This document shows positions 17,223 through 26,108 of a stretch of 64,000 nt of DNA, piece after piece; within the stretch, counting starts at the first letter, position 1; each line of letters starts with the position of its first letter. The stretch is taken from NCBI RefSeq assembly GCF_000315485.1, contig NZ_JH992942.1, positions 412,028 to 476,027 of the forward strand. Reading direction: 5' to 3'. The stretch comes from Bacteroides oleiciplenus YIT 12058. GTDB taxonomy: Bacteria > Bacteroidota > Bacteroidia > Bacteroidales > Bacteroidaceae. The position numbers were made by a program, and so were the translations under genes. Below the pieces are notes generated by a model that saw only the letters and a program-made list of their open reading frames with translations, was not told the origin of the DNA and did not search any database.

Positions 17223-17950
17223 TCTTTTTCGATAGCTTCGATTGTTTTATCGATTTCTTCTACACAGGCGAAATAAATTCGTGCTTTTTGTATATTGGGG
17301 ATTGCTTGAAGGAGTTGTAAACCTTCCGGTAGGATAAATAGAAGATGAAGTTGTTGCCCTAAGTCTTTTACGATATCTTCGGTTTTTTCTCTTAGCCTCG
17401 TCAGGTTGTATGCATAAGACTTTACTTTGGGATTATCATTGAAGTCGTTTTGCACATGATCTTTTATATTACTATATGTTTCAAAAGATGTTTCAGCGGC
17501 TTTGATGGCTCCGTATGCTTTGATTATTTGCAGGGCAAGTTCTTTGTTCTGAATTTTTTGAATAAGTGCAGAAGCTTTGAGCATTTCTATGGCATCATTG
17601 GTGAATGTGAATTTGCTCCATTGAAAAAGAAGAGGGAAATATTTATTAATGGAATCCTTAGGTATTCCACTTGCATTGTCTTTATTCTCAAAAAGATAAT
17701 TTGCGGCACGTTGTTCCAAAGCTACTCTGTTTCCCATAGCTTCTATTTCTTCCCTATTCAGAAGAAGCTCACTTTTCACCAGTTGCAGTGATTTCTTTAT
17801 TTCCTTTTGGGTGTTGCGTTCTGTAATCCAGTCGCTTCCGGCAAAGGTGAGAATAATGCCTAATACTACTGCAATGAAATTGCGGAAGAAGTCACCCAAC
17901 TTATACTCTGTCGCTAAGTACTTTAATTTGTTTGACGGTTTTATTTTCAT
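17213..17950 (-). CDS. membrane-anchored protein of unknown function, paralogue 2
   Basis: 245 residues from the ATG at 17948-17950 (MKIKPSNKLKYL). A TTG start at 17977 is rejected because it lies in a minus-strand -7 box (TATCTTTG, 17975-17982). One N-terminal membrane helix (about 22-42, FIAVVLGIILTFAGSDW) is followed by a soluble helical domain with NDAIEMLKASALIQKIQNKE and ending IDKTIEAIEKECE. First gene of a two-gene unit with its paralogue downstream. Function unknown; the predicted topology puts most of the protein outside the cytosol. Confidence 0.75.
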   Translation of the reverse strand: MKIKPSNKLKYLATEYKLGDFFRNFIAVVLGIILTFAGSDWITERNTQKEIKKSLQLVKSELLLNREEIEAMGNRVALEQRAANYLFENKDNASGIPKDSINKYFPLLFQWSKFTFTNDAIEMLKASALIQKIQNKELALQIIKAYGAIKAAETSFETYSNIKDHVQNDFNDNPKVKSYAYNLTRLREKTEDIVKDLGQQLHLLFILPEGLQLLQAIPNIQKARIYFACVEEIDKTIEAIEKECE

Positions 17951-18052
17951 AAGGTTATTATTTAATGTTGCAAGCAAAGATAAGAATAATTTAAAATAAA
18001 TAAGAATATGAATGTAGGAAAGATTGTAGGGCTAAGGAAACAAAAGGGACAT

Positions 18053-18089
18053 AAAAAAAGTCTGTCCGTGCTTTTGCACGTCAGACTTT
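18053..18089 (-). terminator. terminator of the alanine-rich lipoprotein gene
   Basis: Stem AAAGTCTG..CGTGC / GCACG.CAGACTTT with a TTTT loop; on the minus strand it is followed by a T run. It lies about 26 bp past the stop of the lipoprotein gene. Confidence 0.85.
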
Positions 18090-18115
18090 CAATTCTCTCG
18101 AGTATTGTACTGAAA

Positions 18116-18331
18116 TTATTCAGCTACAACTGCTGCGCTATCTACTACTACAGTATCAGCTGCTGCGGCTGCTGCTTCAGCTGCTGCTGCGGCTGCTTCT
18201 TCTACTGCTGCGATTGAGTCAGCGATGCGGATTGAATCTGCTGCTGCTTTTTCAGCTGCTGCTTGTTTGTTACCACAAGATGCGAATGATACTGCTACAA
18301 TAGCTACGGCCATCAAAACTAATTTTTTCAT
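18116..18331 (-). CDS. small alanine-rich lipoprotein
   Basis: 71 residues: lipoprotein signal with Cys19 (AVSFASC), then GNKQAAAEKAAADSIR and a stretch almost wholly of Ala, Glu, Asp and Val. Heptad-like repeats (ADSIRIADSIAAVEEAAAAA) suggest one long amphipathic helix or coiled coil, recalling Lpp-like small lipoproteins, though no C-terminal Lys for peptidoglycan linkage is present. The gene has its own -7 box (TACCTTTG, minus strand, 18384-18391) and a strong terminator, so it is probably well expressed alone. Function unknown. Confidence 0.8.
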   Translation of the reverse strand: MKKLVLMAVAIVAVSFASCGNKQAAAEKAAADSIRIADSIAAVEEAAAAAAEAAAAAADTVVVDSAAVVAE

Positions 18332-18490
18332 TTTCTTTGCTTTTTAAAAACGTAATACAATCAATTGCTTTATTAAAACGTTGCAAAGGTATGTACTTTT
18401 TCAATATGTTGTTCTCCAAATACCAACTTTTTTTATGTTTTTTTTGGAGCTCAGCGCTTTTCTTGACCTTTTTGTATGTTATAAAACATA

Positions 18491-20164
18491 CTAATCTTCT
18501 GCAATACTGTTATATAAGTAGCGTTTGATGCTTCTTTTGGGAGTCTTCTCAAACTCAGTCGGATAGAGCTGAATCTGGCTTACTTTTTCGTATCCCGCCA
18601 CAATGCTATTCAGGTTCTTGAGGTTTTCGTCCATGATGGCTTTCAGGTTTTCCGGTTGATTTAATCCAAGCGAATCCAGAGCTTCATAATCGGCATAAAC
18701 CAAAGCCACCAGTTTCTTATTACGCTCAATAATAAGGCTTTCCAGTACGAACGGCAGATTGTTGAGACGCGCTTCGATTTCTTCGGGGAAGATGTTCTGA
18801 CCGCTGGAGCTGAGAATCATGGTCTTGCTGCGACCACGGATATAGAGGTTGCCATTATTGTCCAGCTTTCCTAAATCACCGGTGCGCAGCCAGCCGTCTT
18901 CGGTGAAGACTTCTTTGGTAGCTTCGGGGTTTTTGTAATATCCCGCCATCACATTCTCGCCGCGTACCTGAATTTCACCAATTTCAGCTTCAGGATTTTC
19001 CTTATAAATACGCGCTTCCATTATATCGAGCACACGGCCGGAAGAAGTCGGGATGAATTCGTGCCAAGGAGCGTAACTGATAAGTGGCGCACACTCCGTC
19101 ATGCCATAACCGATGGTGAATGGGAATTTGATGCGATAGAAGAATTCTTCCACTTCCGGATTCATGGCGGCTCCACCGATGATGACTTCCTTGAAACGTC
19201 CGCCCAGCGCATCCACTAGCTTCTTGCGGATTTGCCCGTAGATTTGGCCATCGAGCAAGGGGATGCTGAGTGCCCACTTCATGGTCTTTTTGTTGATGAT
19301 GGGCTGGATGACGTTTTTATAGATTTTCTCGATAACGAGCGGCACGGTGATTATCAGGTTCGGCTTCACTTCTTCAAAGGCTTTCATCAGAATCTTGGGA
19401 GAAGGAACTTTACCCAAAAGCGTGACATGTGTGCCCACGGCAGTAGCTGTGAGAAAGTCGAAAGCACAACCATAGGCATGAGCCAACGGTAGGAAAGACA
19501 GAACTTTATCTCCTTTTTTTAATAACTCGGTGCGGATACCGAAGGTGACGTTTCCGGCCAGATTGTTTCCCGTCAGCATGACGCCCTTACTGAAACCGGT
19601 GGTACCCGAGGTGTAGTTCAGCAGCATCACCTTGTCGTTGGAAAGAGTGGTGTATTCCACGTCTTCCCGGCGGAAACCTTTCGGGTAAGCTTCGTGCAAC
19701 TCTTCATCCAGATGCTTGAGGAAACGGTTTACTGTTTCGCCGTCGCGCTGGTGCAGGCAGCGGAAATCGGAGAGGGAGAACACGGCACGTAGTCCGGTCA
19801 GGCGTTCTTCTTCCAGATGTTCCCAGATGGAATCACTGGTAAAAAGGAATACGGATTCGGAATGATTGACTATATGATGTACATCGTTCGGATTGAAATC
19901 CTGCAGGATGGGAACCACGATGGCGCCGTAGGTGATGGTAGCCATGTAGGCAATGCACCAACGGGCATTGTTCTTGCCGATAATGGCGATTTTGTCGCCC
20001 CGCCGCAGGCTGCAATGTTTGAACAGCAAGTGCAATTTAGCTATTTCTTGCGCTACTTGTCCGTAGGTATAACTCTCATCTTCACCGTAATCGGTGTAGC
20101 AGGGTAGGTCCCAATTCTCACGGAAACTCTGTTCGTAGAGTTTGATAAAGTTTTCTTGTATCAT
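18491..20164 (-). CDS. AMP-binding long-chain fatty acid--CoA ligase-like enzyme
   Basis: 557-residue ANL-superfamily enzyme that adenylates an acyl group and passes it to CoA or another thiol. The P-loop-like motif is NYTSGTTGFSKG (183-194). Also seen are YGMTECAPLISY, the hinge motif GWLRTGDLG, IRGRSKTMILSSSGQNIFPEEIE, and the lid Lys near the end (KTPKRSIKRYLY). Close to bacterial FadD/FAA1-type ligases in length and order. It is monocistronic with a minus-strand -7 box (TACTTTTG, 20188-20195). Substrate chain length is not readable. Confidence 0.9.
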   Translation of the reverse strand: MIQENFIKLYEQSFRENWDLPCYTDYGEDESYTYGQVAQEIAKLHLLFKHCSLRRGDKIAIIGKNNARWCIAYMATITYGAIVVPILQDFNPNDVHHIVNHSESVFLFTSDSIWEHLEEERLTGLRAVFSLSDFRCLHQRDGETVNRFLKHLDEELHEAYPKGFRREDVEYTTLSNDKVMLLNYTSGTTGFSKGVMLTGNNLAGNVTFGIRTELLKKGDKVLSFLPLAHAYGCAFDFLTATAVGTHVTLLGKVPSPKILMKAFEEVKPNLIITVPLVIEKIYKNVIQPIINKKTMKWALSIPLLDGQIYGQIRKKLVDALGGRFKEVIIGGAAMNPEVEEFFYRIKFPFTIGYGMTECAPLISYAPWHEFIPTSSGRVLDIMEARIYKENPEAEIGEIQVRGENVMAGYYKNPEATKEVFTEDGWLRTGDLGKLDNNGNLYIRGRSKTMILSSSGQNIFPEEIEARLNNLPFVLESLIIERNKKLVALVYADYEALDSLGLNQPENLKAIMDENLKNLNSIVAGYEKVSQIQLYPTEFEKTPKRSIKRYLYNSIAED

Positions 20165-20249
20165 TGCACGAAAATTGATGAATTGTGCAAAAGTAGGAAA
20201 ATTCTAAGAATTATATGTAACTTTGTGGCGGAAATGTGTTTAGATAGAT

Positions 20250-21569
20250 ATGATTGATACCACTATATTTCAAGATAAGACAGCGGTTTACTATACGTTG
20301 GGGTGCAAACTGAACTTCTCTGAGACCTCCACTATCGGTAAAATTTTGCGCGAAGCGGGCGTGCGCACGGCACGCAAAGGAGAGAAGGCGGACATCTGTG
20401 TGGTGAACACTTGTTCGGTGACGGAAGTGGCGGACAAGAAATGCCGTCAGGCTATTCATCGCCTGGTGAAACAACACCCGGGCGCTTTCGTAGTTGTGAC
20501 CGGATGTTATGCCCAGTTGAAACCCGAAGCTGTGGCAAAAATAGAAGGAGTAGATGTTGTGCTCGGTGCCGAGCAGAAGAAAGATTTGCTTCAGTATCTG
20601 GGCGATTTGCAAAAGCATGAGTCCGGGGAAACGCACACTTCGGCGCTGAAAGACATCCATTCGTTTGCTCCGTCTTGTTCGCGCGGCGACCGCACACGCT
20701 ATTTCCTGAAAGTGCAGGACGGTTGCGATTACTTCTGTTCTTATTGTACCATTCCTTTTGCCCGTGGACGGAGTCGTAACGGAACAGTGGCTTCCATGGT
20801 AGAGCAGGCGCGTCAGGCGGCAGTCGATGGCGGAAAAGAAATCGTGCTGACAGGTGTCAATATCGGTGATTTCGGCAAGAGTACCGGGGAGACTTTCTTC
20901 GACTTGGTGAAGGCGTTGGATGAAGTGGAGGGCATCGAACGTTATCGCATCTCCTCCATCGAACCGAATTTACTGACTGATGAGATTATTGAATTTGTTT
21001 CCCATTCCCGCAGTTTCATGCCACACTTCCATATTCCGTTGCAATCCGGCAGCGACGAAGTGTTGCAACTGATGCGCCGCAGGTATGATACGGCACTTTT
21101 CGCTTCCAAAGTGCGGAGGGTGAAAGAAGTGATGCCCGATGCTTTTATCGGTGTGGATGTGATTGTGGGCACACGTGGCGAAACGGATGAATACTTTGAG
21201 CAGGCTTATGAATTTATCAAGAGTCTGGATGTGACCCAGCTTCACGTATTTAGTTATTCCGAACGTCCCGGCACACAGGCATTGAAGATAGATCACGTGG
21301 TGAGCCCGGAAGTAAAACACCGCCGCAGTCAGCGCCTATTGGAACTTTCGGACGAAAAGACGCGTGCATTTTACGCCCGCCACATCGGACAAACCATGCC
21401 CGTATTGCTGGAACGCTCTAAACCGGATGCACCCATGCACGGCTTTACTGGTAACTATATCCGTGTGGAAGTTCCCCATCAGGATACTCTGGATAATCAG
21501 GTGGTATCCGTCCGCCTGGGCGATTTTAATGAAGATGGAACAGCTTTGCAGGGAACACTCCTATTATAA
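20250..21569 (+). CDS. mtaB: tRNA t6A methylthiotransferase MtaB
   Basis: 439-residue radical-SAM enzyme that adds a methylthio group to t6A37 of tRNAs reading ANN codons. The N-terminal UPF0004 domain holds the second cluster cysteines Cys19, Cys55 and Cys86. The radical-SAM cysteines are Cys159, Cys163 and Cys166 (GCDYFCSYC). A TRAM-like domain closes the protein (about 372-439). TLGCKLNFSET and PFARGRSRN are typical of MtaB rather than MiaB. A -7 box TAACTTTG at 20218-20225 serves the gene. It leads a run of four plus-strand genes. Confidence 0.92.
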   Translation: MIDTTIFQDKTAVYYTLGCKLNFSETSTIGKILREAGVRTARKGEKADICVVNTCSVTEVADKKCRQAIHRLVKQHPGAFVVVTGCYAQLKPEAVAKIEGVDVVLGAEQKKDLLQYLGDLQKHESGETHTSALKDIHSFAPSCSRGDRTRYFLKVQDGCDYFCSYCTIPFARGRSRNGTVASMVEQARQAAVDGGKEIVLTGVNIGDFGKSTGETFFDLVKALDEVEGIERYRISSIEPNLLTDEIIEFVSHSRSFMPHFHIPLQSGSDEVLQLMRRRYDTALFASKVRRVKEVMPDAFIGVDVIVGTRGETDEYFEQAYEFIKSLDVTQLHVFSYSERPGTQALKIDHVVSPEVKHRRSQRLLELSDEKTRAFYARHIGQTMPVLLERSKPDAPMHGFTGNYIRVEVPHQDTLDNQVVSVRLGDFNEDGTALQGTLLL

Positions 21570-21587
21570 TAAGGTATAAGAAAAAAT

Positions 21588-22487
21588 ATGAAATCGAAAC
21601 TTGTCTACTGGCTGACCTACACGGGTATGTGGCTTTTGGCACTACTCCCTTTCCGGTTGCTCTATATACTTTCCGATGGACTCTATTTCCTGATGCGGCA
21701 TGTGGTGCATTATCGCCGCAGAGTGATTCGCAGGAATCTGAAGAACTCTTTTCCTGAGAAGTCCGAAGCAGAGTTGCGTGAGCTTGAACGTGAGTTTTAT
21801 CACTATATCTGCGACTACATGCTGGAGGAAATCAAGATGATGCGTATGTCGTTCGAAGACCTTTCCCGGCGTATGGAGTATGGCAATACCGAAGAATATC
21901 TTGCCATGATTGAAAAGCACGGAGGTATCGTTGTACTCATTCCCCACTATGCCAACTTTGAGTGGCTGACGGCGATGGGAGCCTTCATGAAGCCGGGCGA
22001 TGTGCCATTGCAAGTCTATAAACCTTTGCGAAACAAGTATGTGGACGAGATGTTTAAGATTATCCGTGCCCGTCACGGTGGTTACAATGTGCCGAAACAT
22101 TCTACTGCCCGCGAAATCATCCGGTTGCGTCGAGAGGGCAAACGGGTGGTTGTAGGCTTGATAACCGACCAGTCGCCCAATCGCAATGAAGCCAACCACT
22201 GGACTACTTTCCTGAATCAGGACACCGTATTTATGGATGGAGGTGAGCGCATTGCCAAGATGATGAACTATCCTGTTTTTTATTGCGAGTTGGAAAAACA
22301 TCGCAGAGGATATTGTAAAGCCTATTTTGACTTGCTGACTGAAAACCCGAAGCAGACTGCCGATGGAGAAATCACCGAACTGTTTGCGCGCCGCTTGGAA
22401 CAAACCATCCGTCGTGCCCCTGCTTATTGGTTCTGGTCGCATAAGCGTTGGAAGCTGAAACGCGAAGATGTGAAACATAATGGATAA
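21588..22487 (+). CDS. lipid A-type lysophospholipid acyltransferase (LpxL/LpxM family)
   Basis: 299-residue inner-membrane acyltransferase. One N-terminal membrane helix (about 7-30) precedes the catalytic fold with the HX4E motif PHYANFEW (His about 125), and a late block DQSPNRNEANHW. It likely adds the secondary acyl chain to Kdo-lipid A or a precursor; Bacteroides lipid A is penta-acylated, which needs one such enzyme. Starts 18 bp after mtaB and overlaps the next gene by 8 bp, so it belongs to an operon. Confidence 0.88.
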   Translation: MKSKLVYWLTYTGMWLLALLPFRLLYILSDGLYFLMRHVVHYRRRVIRRNLKNSFPEKSEAELRELEREFYHYICDYMLEEIKMMRMSFEDLSRRMEYGNTEEYLAMIEKHGGIVVLIPHYANFEWLTAMGAFMKPGDVPLQVYKPLRNKYVDEMFKIIRARHGGYNVPKHSTAREIIRLRREGKRVVVGLITDQSPNRNEANHWTTFLNQDTVFMDGGERIAKMMNYPVFYCELEKHRRGYCKAYFDLLTENPKQTADGEITELFARRLEQTIRRAPAYWFWSHKRWKLKREDVKHNG

Positions 22488-23496
22488 GATAGCAGTCGTC
22501 ATATTGAATTGGAACGGATGTGATATGCTTCGTTCGTTTCTTCCTTCCGTGGTAAGCCATTCCGAGGCTGACGGCGCGGTGGTGTATGTGGCGGATAACG
22601 GTTCTACGGATGCGTCTGTGGAGATGCTCCGCCGTGAGTTTCCTTCCGTGCATTTAATCTTGCTGAAAGAAAATCATGGTTTTGCCGATGGTTATAATCT
22701 GGCTTTGCAGCAGGTAGATGCCGAATATGTGGTACTTCTCAATTCGGATGTGGAAGTAACCGGACACTGGCTCCGCCCATTGACCACTTATATGGATGCA
22801 CATCCTGAGGTGGCTGCCTGCCAACCTAAGATACGCAGTTGGCGACAGAAGGAGATGTTTGAATATGCCGGGGCAGCGGGCGGCTTTCTCGACCGTTACG
22901 GTTACCCGTTTTGTCGCGGTCGGATTATGGGGGTGATAGAAGAGGACAGGGGACAGTATGACACCATCATTCCTGTATTCTGGGCTACGGGTGCGGCTTT
23001 GTTCATCCGTCTGGAAGATTATCGCGAAGCTGGCGGACTGGATGGACGCTTTTTTGCCCATATGGAGGAGATAGATTTGTGCTGGCGGCTTCGTGCCCGT
23101 GGGCGGCAGATTGTATGTGTGCCGCAGAGCGTGGTTTATCATGTAGGTGGTGCTACACTGAAAAAAGAAAATCCCCGTAAGACTTTCCTCAATTTCCGTA
23201 ATAATCTTGTCATGCTCTACAAGAACTTGCCGGCAGAAGATTTGCTTCCGGTGATGCGTATACGCGCTTTCCTCGACTATGTGGCGGCATTGAACTTTTT
23301 ACTTAAAATGCAGTTCTCCAACGCATTGGCAGTGATTCGTGCCCGACGTGAATATCGTTCGTTGCGTTCCTCCTTCACTCCGGCCCGTGAAGAGAACTTA
23401 AAAAAAACTTCCCTTTCCGTGATACCCGAATGGACAAAAAGCAGTATCTTGGCGCAGTATTACTGTCGTGGGAAGAAATACTTCTCGCAATTATAG
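22480..23496 (+). CDS. GT2 glycosyltransferase (rhamnosyltransferase-like)
   Basis: 338-residue GT-A glycosyltransferase: VVILNWNG at the start, VADNGSTDAS for nucleotide binding, LLNSDVEV as the metal-binding DXD equivalent, and a C-terminal acceptor region with HMEEIDLCWRLRARG. This layout is typical of WbbL-like enzymes adding rhamnose or similar sugars to cell-surface polysaccharide. ATG overlaps the acyltransferase end by 8 bp. Linkage to a lipid A acyltransferase suggests a role in lipooligosaccharide or cell-wall glycan; this is inference. Confidence 0.88.
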   Translation: MDKIAVVILNWNGCDMLRSFLPSVVSHSEADGAVVYVADNGSTDASVEMLRREFPSVHLILLKENHGFADGYNLALQQVDAEYVVLLNSDVEVTGHWLRPLTTYMDAHPEVAACQPKIRSWRQKEMFEYAGAAGGFLDRYGYPFCRGRIMGVIEEDRGQYDTIIPVFWATGAALFIRLEDYREAGGLDGRFFAHMEEIDLCWRLRARGRQIVCVPQSVVYHVGGATLKKENPRKTFLNFRNNLVMLYKNLPAEDLLPVMRIRAFLDYVAALNFLLKMQFSNALAVIRARREYRSLRSSFTPAREENLKKTSLSVIPEWTKSSILAQYYCRGKKYFSQL

Positions 23497-23543
23497 CTTT
23501 TTTCTTTTTACCGATTGTTTATTATTTAAAACGGTATTAGTTT

Positions 23544-24065
23544 ATGGAAAAATTAGTTAGAAAGATTGGACTGGTGGCACACGATGCCATGAAGAAAGAC
23601 CTCATAGAATGGGTTCTCTGGAACTCGGAATTGCTGATGGGGCACAAGTTTTATTGTACAGGTACTACGGGGACACTCATCCTCGAAGCCCTCAAAGAAA
23701 AACATCCCGATGTGAAGTGGGACTTCACCATCTTGAAATCCGGTCCTTTGGGTGGTGACCAACAGATGGGTTCCCGCATTGTGGACGGTGAGATAGATTA
23801 CCTTTTCTTCTTCACCGATCCCATGACCTTGCAGCCGCACGATACGGATGTAAAGGCCTTGACCCGCCTTGCCGGAGTAGAGAATATCGTCTTCTGCTGC
23901 AACCGCAGTACGGCAGACCATATCATTTCGAGCCCGTTGTTCGTTGACCCGACGTATGAGCGCACTGTTCCGGATTATACCGGTTATACCAAGCGATTTG
24001 AAGATAAACCGGTGGTTGCTGAGGCGGTGGAGTCTGCAAAGAAGCGGAAGAAAAAGAAAGGATAA
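23544..24065 (+). CDS. mgsA: methylglyoxal synthase
   Basis: 173-residue enzyme converting dihydroxyacetone phosphate to methylglyoxal and phosphate, a bypass relieving sugar-phosphate stress. Family marks: KIGLVAHDAMKKDLIEW at the N-terminus, phosphate-binding CTGTTGTLI, catalytic Asp in SGPLGGDQQMGSRI, and FFTDPMTLQPHDTDVKAL. Slightly longer than E. coli MgsA because of a Lys-rich tail (KKRKKKKG). Starts 47 bp after the GT2 gene; a strong terminator follows. Confidence 0.95.
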   Translation: MEKLVRKIGLVAHDAMKKDLIEWVLWNSELLMGHKFYCTGTTGTLILEALKEKHPDVKWDFTILKSGPLGGDQQMGSRIVDGEIDYLFFFTDPMTLQPHDTDVKALTRLAGVENIVFCCNRSTADHIISSPLFVDPTYERTVPDYTGYTKRFEDKPVVAEAVESAKKRKKKKG

Positions 24066-24093
24066 AGGAGAAGACGAGTTCTCCGATGGGAAT

Positions 24094-24139
24094 AAAAGGG
24101 GGGGAAGGCTTTCGTGTTTGGAAAGTCTTCCCCTTTTTC
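24094..24139 (+). terminator. terminator after mgsA
   Basis: Stem GGGGAAGGCTTTC (24101) / GAAAGTCTTCCCC (24121) with one mismatch, flanked by A and T runs. It ends the mtaB-mgsA gene run. Confidence 0.85.
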
Positions 24140-24286
24140 TATGTGAATTTTTGGGGTGACTATAACAGAAATAAGGACGACTTTTTGCGATTGTATTACA
24201 TTTAGTATGTATTACAGCAATTGAAGGCGATAAAAGGATTGAGTAATTATTATTGGCCGTCCGATAATTCTCATGGTGAGATTGAT

Positions 24287-24982
24287 TTAGAATATATATC
24301 CTACAGACAATTGATATCCATAATCTCTCATATCACACTGGCTCTGTATTTCCTTAATGGATTCATAGTACTGGAAAGATACTGTGTAATGTCCGTTAAC
24401 TACGGCTTTCAGTCCCGCAACTCCTCCATAAGTCCAGTGGCGGAGAGCATCAAGTTCTAGATTATAATAATAACCGGGTGAGTTACCACTGGGAAATTCA
24501 CTAGAATATCCTTTCATTGGGTTCCACTTTTCATGTATTGCCTTGCCATCAGTTGGAGATGTGATTTCTAACGGGCATTTGCCGGCACTGAAGTTATACG
24601 AACCATATATTCCGACAGAAGGAATCAAACTTAATTTCTTGCTAATCTGGATATTGTATCCCACCTTTAGCGGGATAACGATATGGTTTAGTTTTATCTT
24701 AACATCTGGAAATTGGGGATGCATACTATATGGCAGTTCCATATTGCTTTGGGTTTGCATGAACGATGCCCCCGACATCAGCATCCAGTGCCTTTTGAAC
24801 TCATAATCCACAGTTACCCCAATTTGGAATCCGGCTCCCATACCACCTTTCTTCTGAACGCATTTATTACTGCTTTTGAAATGTGTCAGGTTCATTCCTG
24901 CATCTATACCGATTTTTACTTGTGCGGAGACTTGTAGTGATAGGTATAGTGCTAATAATAGAAATAGTGTAAGTTTTTTCAT
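24287..24982 (-). CDS. small outer-membrane beta-barrel protein, cassette copy A
   Basis: 231 residues with a signal peptide ending at VSAQ (residue 21) and eight or so alternating amphipathic strands ending in an aromatic residue (LSVGYIF), as in OmpA-like or PorT-like barrels of Bacteroidetes. The last 70 residues or so are nearly identical to the protein at 28500-29204, and the DNA there is nearly identical too, so the two copies are recent duplicates or homogenised by gene conversion. It is the last gene of a three-gene unit (5 bp after the lipoprotein gene). Function unknown. Confidence 0.82.
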   Translation of the reverse strand: MKKLTLFLLLALYLSLQVSAQVKIGIDAGMNLTHFKSSNKCVQKKGGMGAGFQIGVTVDYEFKRHWMLMSGASFMQTQSNMELPYSMHPQFPDVKIKLNHIVIPLKVGYNIQISKKLSLIPSVGIYGSYNFSAGKCPLEITSPTDGKAIHEKWNPMKGYSSEFPSGNSPGYYYNLELDALRHWTYGGVAGLKAVVNGHYTVSFQYYESIKEIQSQCDMRDYGYQLSVGYIF

Positions 24983-24987
24983 AATTA

Positions 24988-26070
24988 TTATTTTATAAGG
25001 ACTACTGTGAATTTTCCTCCGTATGCATTACTTGGATCTAATTTAGGCAATGTGTGGGTTCCATAGTTTCCGTATTTTCCTTCATAATCTACATATACAT
25101 TCTTATATGACACTTGTTCCGATGTATTGACAGTCAGGTCTGTCCATACAGATATTGTTCCCGATAGAGAAGCGGCATCGAGTTTCAGCCCACCTGTACG
25201 AAAGTCAATCTTGCCATTATTACGGAATGCGTGGAATCGTATATAGTCAACTGGGTAATATACTCCTGCAACATTACGAAGCTCGAAGAACATTGGAGCT
25301 GCATCTAATTGAAAATATACATCTCTGTGATTATCTCTTTTCCAGCCACGCCATGTTTTCTTTTGGCAGCCTACATGGACTTTGATTTCCCTTGAACTTT
25401 CCAGGTCTACTCTACCTGTTGTCTTTTTCTTGTCTTCAATGAAATTTTGAAAGTTGAAGTGATTCGTCTCGCCGGGGCCTGGGATGTATGCAAATACTGC
25501 TTTATCAGATTCACTCATATCATTAGTGAGAGAAACTTCTTTAACTTTACTCCCAATAACAACTTTGCGATTACTGTTTATAAAGTAAGTAGAATTATTA
25601 TCACCGTCGGGGACGTAGAGTGACAAATCTTCATCGTCATACTTATTGACAACCAATAGACCTTTATATTTCTCTACATATTGAGAGTATTTGCTTTTGA
25701 AGTCTGACTCGCTGGTAGCTGCACTTGCTATCTCTTCCAATTCTTCATCGGCTTTCACGGCAAGTTCCTGCAAGGATATGAAATTATTGGAATCTACATA
25801 AGCCAATTTGTCTTCAGTAGACATGTTGCTGATTTCTTTTAAAGATAATTGATAATCAACTTCTGAAGCAAATTGTAAAGCTGTTTCTCCCTGTACGGAA
25901 CTTCTTGTTTTACTGTTATCTATAGGAATAATGTCTCCTTGGTCGGTAATTTGTACTACCTGAAACTTTTGCGGTTGTGAAGTAGGATTGTCAATTTGTA
26001 GTTTGTTCTCTTCATCTTGGCACGAAATGGTGGCTAATGCAATAGCCGCCAGAAATAATAATTTCTTCAT
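24988..26070 (-). CDS. lipoprotein of unknown function in the sensor cassette
   Basis: 360 residues; lipoprotein signal with Cys17 (ATISC) followed by acidic residues. I do not recognise a named domain. The N-terminal third is helical with KEISNMSTEDKLAYVD and a run of Asp/Glu. The C-terminal half is beta-rich with aromatic strands, a CQKKTWRGWKRDNHRDVYF basic patch, and a repeat-like end. The C-terminal half may bind a ligand or another envelope protein. Middle gene of a unit led by the DUF3244-like gene and followed by the barrel gene; absent from the second cassette copy. Confidence 0.75.
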   Translation of the reverse strand: MKKLLFLAAIALATISCQDEENKLQIDNPTSQPQKFQVVQITDQGDIIPIDNSKTRSSVQGETALQFASEVDYQLSLKEISNMSTEDKLAYVDSNNFISLQELAVKADEELEEIASAATSESDFKSKYSQYVEKYKGLLVVNKYDDEDLSLYVPDGDNNSTYFINSNRKVVIGSKVKEVSLTNDMSESDKAVFAYIPGPGETNHFNFQNFIEDKKKTTGRVDLESSREIKVHVGCQKKTWRGWKRDNHRDVYFQLDAAPMFFELRNVAGVYYPVDYIRFHAFRNNGKIDFRTGGLKLDAASLSGTISVWTDLTVNTSEQVSYKNVYVDYEGKYGNYGTHTLPKLDPSNAYGGKFTVVLIK

Positions 26071-26108
26071 AATTTAAAATTGTTTTTGATGTTAATAATA
26101 TGGATTGG

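Noticed and set aside
18008..18217. 69-codon plus-strand Ser/Cys/Tyr-rich frame
   Set aside because: It is the complement of the Ala-rich lipoprotein gene and of its terminator.
21642..22502. 286-codon minus-strand reading frame
   Set aside because: Opposite the acyltransferase gene, no domain, no promoter or ribosome site.
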